The position numbers and the translations under genes are program-made. A model generated the notes under the pieces. The model did not search any database. It had not been told where the DNA came from and was given only the letters and a program-made list of their open reading frames with translations. A DNA stretch of 8,279 bases. Source: Candidatus Saccharimonadota bacterium (GTDB lineage: Bacteria > Patescibacteriota > Saccharimonadia > Saccharimonadales > Saccharimonadaceae). The DNA lies in NCBI GenBank assembly GCA_016199685.1, contig JACQGD010000070.1, forward strand, positions 1 to 8,279. Direction: 5' to 3'. Within the stretch, counting starts at the first letter, position 1. Every line of letters starts with the position of its first letter. Positions 6,589-8,279 of this stretch are shown piece by piece.

Positions 6589-6620
6589 TGTGTATCGCGG
6601 GGATATACACATAGTATACA
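6589..6620. repeat. Cluster of three TGTRTAY half-sites, operator candidate
   Basis: TGTGTAT (6589-6595) and ATACACA (6605-6611) are perfect 7-base inverted arms around a 9-base centre. A third half-site in reverse orientation, GTATACA (6614-6620), follows at once. The cluster ends 4 bases before the first -35 element of the lipoprotein promoter, a usual position for an activator or repressor. Confidence 0.45.
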
Positions 6621-6624
6621 TTAC

Positions 6625-6654
6625 TTGACGAGGCACCGCTATTTGACTTATAAA
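6625..6654 (+). promoter_or_regulatory. Upstream sigma70-type promoter for the lipoprotein gene
   Basis: TTGACG (6625-6630), then an 18-base spacer, then TATAAA (6649-6654). It overlaps the stronger downstream promoter and cannot be occupied at the same time. Confidence 0.45.
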
Positions 6655-6671
6655 TATTTTTATGTTAAAAT
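6643..6671 (+). promoter_or_regulatory. Main sigma70-type promoter of the lipoprotein gene with extended -10
   Basis: TTGACT (6643-6648), a 17-base spacer and TAAAAT (6666-6671), with TG one base before the -10. This is the best promoter in the window. Transcription would begin near 6677-6680, leaving a leader of about 60 bases before ATG 6738. Confidence 0.75.
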
Positions 6672-6678
6672 ACACAAG

Positions 6679-6699
6679 ATAACTCTTTTCTAGAGTTAT
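6679..6699 (+). repeat. Hairpin at the predicted 5' end of the lipoprotein transcript
   Basis: ATAACTCT (6679-6686) and AGAGTTAT (6692-6699) are perfect 8-base arms around the loop TTTCT. The stem begins at the predicted transcription start, so it could protect the mRNA 5' end from decay. On the DNA it could also be an operator overlapping the start site. Confidence 0.55.
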
Positions 6700-6724
6700 A
6701 GGACCAATCACATTCAAATCGCTG

Positions 6725-6730
6725 AAAGGA
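6725..6730 (+). promoter_or_regulatory. Shine-Dalgarno AAAGGA of the lipoprotein gene
   Basis: AAAGGA lies 7 bases before ATG 6738. It favours 6738 over the ATG at 6731, which is in another frame and would leave no spacing. The start sits in a tandem repeat of AATGCGC (6730-6743). Confidence 0.7.
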
Positions 6731-6737
6731 ATGCGCA

Positions 6738-7544
6738 ATGCGCGTTACCAAAATCGCCGTCACAACTCTGGTGGGAATTGTTGCTCTCGGGCTCAGTTCC
6801 TGCACAGCAACCGAAAAAGTTGTCACGGAGACAATCACCGTGACAGCCTCACCCACCACAACGATAGCGCCCGCCACTTCCGCACCCGTGATCACAGCTC
6901 CTACAGAGACTCTCTCCACAGAGGAGCTGATCGCTGCCGGTGCCTACTACATCTCAGACGAAAGGCGTCAGCCCCTCCAGGAAGCGTTGGTACGCATAGG
7001 AAACGACTGGATGGGCAAAATGCTCACCGGAGAAATCCCGTCTCACACCCGTGGATGGTCGAAGCAAGCACCCGCACCTTACAATGGGTACGGCGGGCTG
7101 GTTTCAGGGGCTGCCGGAGACAAAGGAATCGATACGTTCATTCAAGTGAATGTCCATTTCATTGATGGTCAGGTCGACTACAGTGAAGCACCTCTCGGAA
7201 TTTTCTACATGAGAGGTGACCGATCGCTGAGTCTCGACGGCCTCGAGCCTCTTGCAGAAGCAACTCCTGATGGTGCTGGCATCAAGGTACCTGACTCACC
7301 AAACGCATCAGCATGGAGAGCAAGCACTTTCGATACGAAGACCGGGAGCGGTACGCGCGAGAACATGTATCTCGTGCAGATCGACAACAGTGATTTGCCA
7401 GACAGCAATCTACCGCTCGATCGAAGCAAGGAATACAAGGTTGGAGGCGACGGCTACAAATCCGTTGCCCAAATCAAGCAGGCTGATCTGAAGTTCCTCG
7501 CGGAACTGAACTCGCTCAATGTGACCGGTTCCGACTGGAACTAA
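6738..7544 (+). CDS. Secreted lipoprotein of unknown function, actinobacterial style
   Basis: A 268-residue predicted lipoprotein. The signal peptide has Lys5, a hydrophobic core (about 6-18: IAVTTLVGIVALG) and the lipobox LSSC with the acylated Cys at 22. Mature sequence then runs through a Thr/Val/Pro/Ala-rich linker (about 23-60, with VTETITVTASPTT), which should extend the globular part away from the membrane. The globular domain (about 60-268) has two blocks, PYNGYGGLVSGAAGDKGIDT near 114-133 and a C-terminal DRSKEYKVGGDGYKSVAQIK near 228-247; I recognise no catalytic motif or family. It has its own promoter, a good Shine-Dalgarno and a terminator-like stem. G+C and C-ending codons are visibly higher than in flanking genes, and the linker style is common in Actinobacteria. 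Transfer from an actinobacterial host is possible but unproven. Surface display suggests a role at the cell envelope or in host contact. Confidence 0.85.
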   Translation: MRVTKIAVTTLVGIVALGLSSCTATEKVVTETITVTASPTTTIAPATSAPVITAPTETLSTEELIAAGAYYISDERRQPLQEALVRIGNDWMGKMLTGEIPSHTRGWSKQAPAPYNGYGGLVSGAAGDKGIDTFIQVNVHFIDGQVDYSEAPLGIFYMRGDRSLSLDGLEPLAEATPDGAGIKVPDSPNASAWRASTFDTKTGSGTRENMYLVQIDNSDLPDSNLPLDRSKEYKVGGDGYKSVAQIKQADLKFLAELNSLNVTGSDWN

Positions 7545-7558
7545 CCGTTTCAGTCAAC

Positions 7559-7589
7559 GCCGAGGTGTGCACTCTGTGCGCACCTCGGC
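7559..7589 (+). terminator. GC-rich terminator-like stem after the lipoprotein gene
   Basis: GCCGAGGTGTGC (7559-7570) pairs with GCGCACCTCGGC (7578-7589) around the loop ACTCTGT, giving 12 pairs of which one is G-U. Outer arms GTTTCA and TGAAAC can extend it with an internal loop. It begins 14 bases after the stop codon. No U run follows, which is a type often seen in high-G+C bacteria; it could instead be an mRNA 3' stabiliser. Confidence 0.7.
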
Positions 7590-7601
7590 TTGAAACCCCA
7601 C

Positions 7602-7624
7602 TATTCAAGCCTTCTACTTGAATA
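7602..7624 (+). repeat. Inverted repeat TATTCAAG / CTTGAATA
   Basis: Perfect 8-base arms at 7602-7609 and 7617-7624 around CCTTCTA. It overlaps the next palindrome by three bases (ATA, 7622-7624), so the two stems exclude each other if formed in RNA. Confidence 0.5.
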
Positions 7625-7639
7625 TTGAGGTCTCAATAT
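7622..7639. repeat. Palindrome ATATTGAG-GT-CTCAATAT, operator candidate
   Basis: Perfect 8-base arms flank a 2-base centre. It ends 7 bases upstream of the -35 of the next gene, so it is placed as a transcription-factor site. Confidence 0.55.
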
Positions 7640-7646
7640 ATAAAAC

Positions 7647-7675
7647 TTGTGCTTTTTACCCATTAAATGTATAAC
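7647..7675 (+). promoter_or_regulatory. Promoter of the 195-residue gene, giving a nearly leaderless mRNA
   Basis: TTGTGC (7647-7652), a 17-base spacer and TATAAC (7670-7675). Transcription would start near 7681-7684, on or just before ATG 7684. No Shine-Dalgarno is present in the bases before the ATG. Confidence 0.55.
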
Positions 7676-7683
7676 TAAAACAA

Positions 7684-8271
7684 ATGTCTACGGCTGAATG
7701 GTTCTCACCCGATGTCGACGCAGCATACGAGCGTCCGCCGGAGATTGATGCCACAGAGCTTTTCACCAGCAGACCAGATATTCTCGCCCACTTTTACTTC
7801 GACTTTTATCGTGAGTACTGCAGGCCGACGCGAGCAATCGATCATGAGTGCCTCTTGTCGCTTGGTGAAGCCGCTAGTAGTGTCGTTGTGGCGCGTCAAG
7901 ATTATAGCGTTCATCCATCGAATCCAGACGCGTATTTGATTAAACAATACGATCTTCATACCTCGCAGATCCACGACTGGCATGTCACTGATACATCAGT
8001 TTACCAAGGAAGCGGCGATACGTTTGAGCGAACGCTCCTGCTTGGTAGTACAACTCAGTCGCTCAGCAACATGCAACTTCACCTCTCGAGTAAAGGTAAT
8101 CAATGGGTCGCTGGCGGGCAAGCAGCATTCCTTGATAGCGCCCATTTTCTTCCATTTAAGGCCATGCACAACCTCAAACTCACTGAAATACAACTACAAG
8201 ATTTTTATAAGGATAATGAATACCAGATGCCAAGAAGAATTGGCAAGTCCGCGCTGTATAGCGTACAATAA
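7684..8271 (+). CDS. Uncharacterised 195-residue soluble protein
   Basis: I do not recognise this product. It has no signal peptide or membrane segment and is probably cytoplasmic. The N-terminus is acidic (EWFSPDVDAAYERPPEIDAT, residues 5-24), followed by an aromatic-rich stretch LAHFYFDFYREYC at 34-46. The central part contains SSVVVARQDYSVHP (65-78), a His/Asp stretch IKQYDLHTSQIHDWHVTDT at 86-104 and TFERTLLLGSTTQSL (113-127). The end, QMPRRIGKSALYSVQ, is basic. His/Asp/Trp residues cluster around 88-104 but form no metal site I can name. The frame and base use look like those of the other native genes, unlike the lipoprotein gene before it. It starts at ATG 7684, the first in frame, with a promoter directly upstream and no Shine-Dalgarno. 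TAA ends it at 8271, eight bases from the window edge. Confidence 0.8.
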   Translation: MSTAEWFSPDVDAAYERPPEIDATELFTSRPDILAHFYFDFYREYCRPTRAIDHECLLSLGEAASSVVVARQDYSVHPSNPDAYLIKQYDLHTSQIHDWHVTDTSVYQGSGDTFERTLLLGSTTQSLSNMQLHLSSKGNQWVAGGQAAFLDSAHFLPFKAMHNLKLTEIQLQDFYKDNEYQMPRRIGKSALYSVQ

Positions 8272-8279
8272 GCACATAC

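Larger units (their letters stand above)
6478..6737. other. Divergent intergenic region between the dinB operon and the lipoprotein gene
   Basis: About 260 bases without a convincing long gene. From left to right it holds the upstream region of the minus-strand operon, a possible 18-codon small ORF (6572-6628) with a good Shine-Dalgarno, an imperfect operator-like repeat cluster (6589-6620), two overlapping plus-strand promoters (6625-6671), a leader hairpin (6679-6699) and the Shine-Dalgarno of the lipoprotein gene (6725-6730). Confidence 0.7.

Noticed and set aside
6529..6738. 69-codon minus-strand frame in the divergent intergenic region
   Set aside because: It has no Shine-Dalgarno, its start abuts the lipoprotein start, and it covers the strong plus-strand promoter. 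The amino-acid composition is that of AT-rich noncoding DNA.
1..8279. CRISPR array, tRNA or rRNA gene, insertion sequence, attachment site
   Set aside because: No spaced direct repeats, cloverleaf with CCA-type end, rRNA core sequence, transposase or terminal inverted repeats could be found.
1..8279. Alternative genetic code with TGA as glycine
   Set aside because: TGA ends the 87- and 121-residue genes in ATGA overlaps, and no in-frame TGA interrupts the large conserved genes.

Overview
The window looks like chromosomal DNA from a small-genome bacterium of the Candidate Phyla Radiation (Patescibacteria), most likely Candidatus Saccharibacteria (TM7). This is an inference. It rests on the reduced tilS-ftsH-murJ block without hpt, a 300-residue TilS, a Y-family polymerase whose first motif reads DLNSCFATVEQQA, moderate G+C with tight gene packing, and ordinary use of TGA as a stop codon (which argues against the recoded Gracilibacteria and Absconditabacteria). 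No phylogenetic marker such as rRNA is present.

Region 1 (1-3601, minus strand) is a housekeeping block read in the order tilS, ftsH, murJ. TilS modifies the wobble base of tRNA-Ile2. FtsH is the membrane AAA+ zinc protease. MurJ is the lipid II flippase; its gene runs off the left edge, so only the first 253 residues are visible. tilS starts at TTG, 54 bases separate tilS from ftsH, and 9 bases separate ftsH from murJ.

Region 2 (3615-4544, plus strand) is an alpha/beta hydrolase. Its open frame extends about 66 codons upstream of the first ATG with clearly protein-like sequence but no ATG, GTG or TTG. It is therefore either truncated or frameshifted at its 5' end, or it starts at a rare codon. 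Its stop codon overlaps that of the convergent polymerase gene in a shared TTATAA.

Region 3 (4539-6453, minus strand) is a three-gene overlapping operon: a small 87-residue protein, a poorly interpretable 121-residue ORF, and a DinB-type Y-family DNA polymerase with a C-terminal clamp-binding motif (QLSLF). Both junctions are ATGA overlaps with a Shine-Dalgarno sequence. This is a probable translesion-synthesis cassette. The middle ORF has unusual codon use and carries two perfect inverted repeats.

Region 4 (about 6478-7600, plus strand) is a self-contained unit: a strong extended -10 promoter, a hairpin at the predicted start of the transcript, a secreted lipoprotein gene (LSSC lipobox, Thr/Pro-rich linker) and a GC-rich terminator-like stem. 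Its codon style differs from its neighbours and resembles actinobacterial lipoproteins. Acquisition from an actinobacterial host is a reasonable hypothesis.

Region 5 (7600-8279, plus strand) contains two overlapping inverted repeats, a promoter placed so close to the ATG that the transcript would be nearly leaderless, and a 195-residue soluble protein that I do not recognise.
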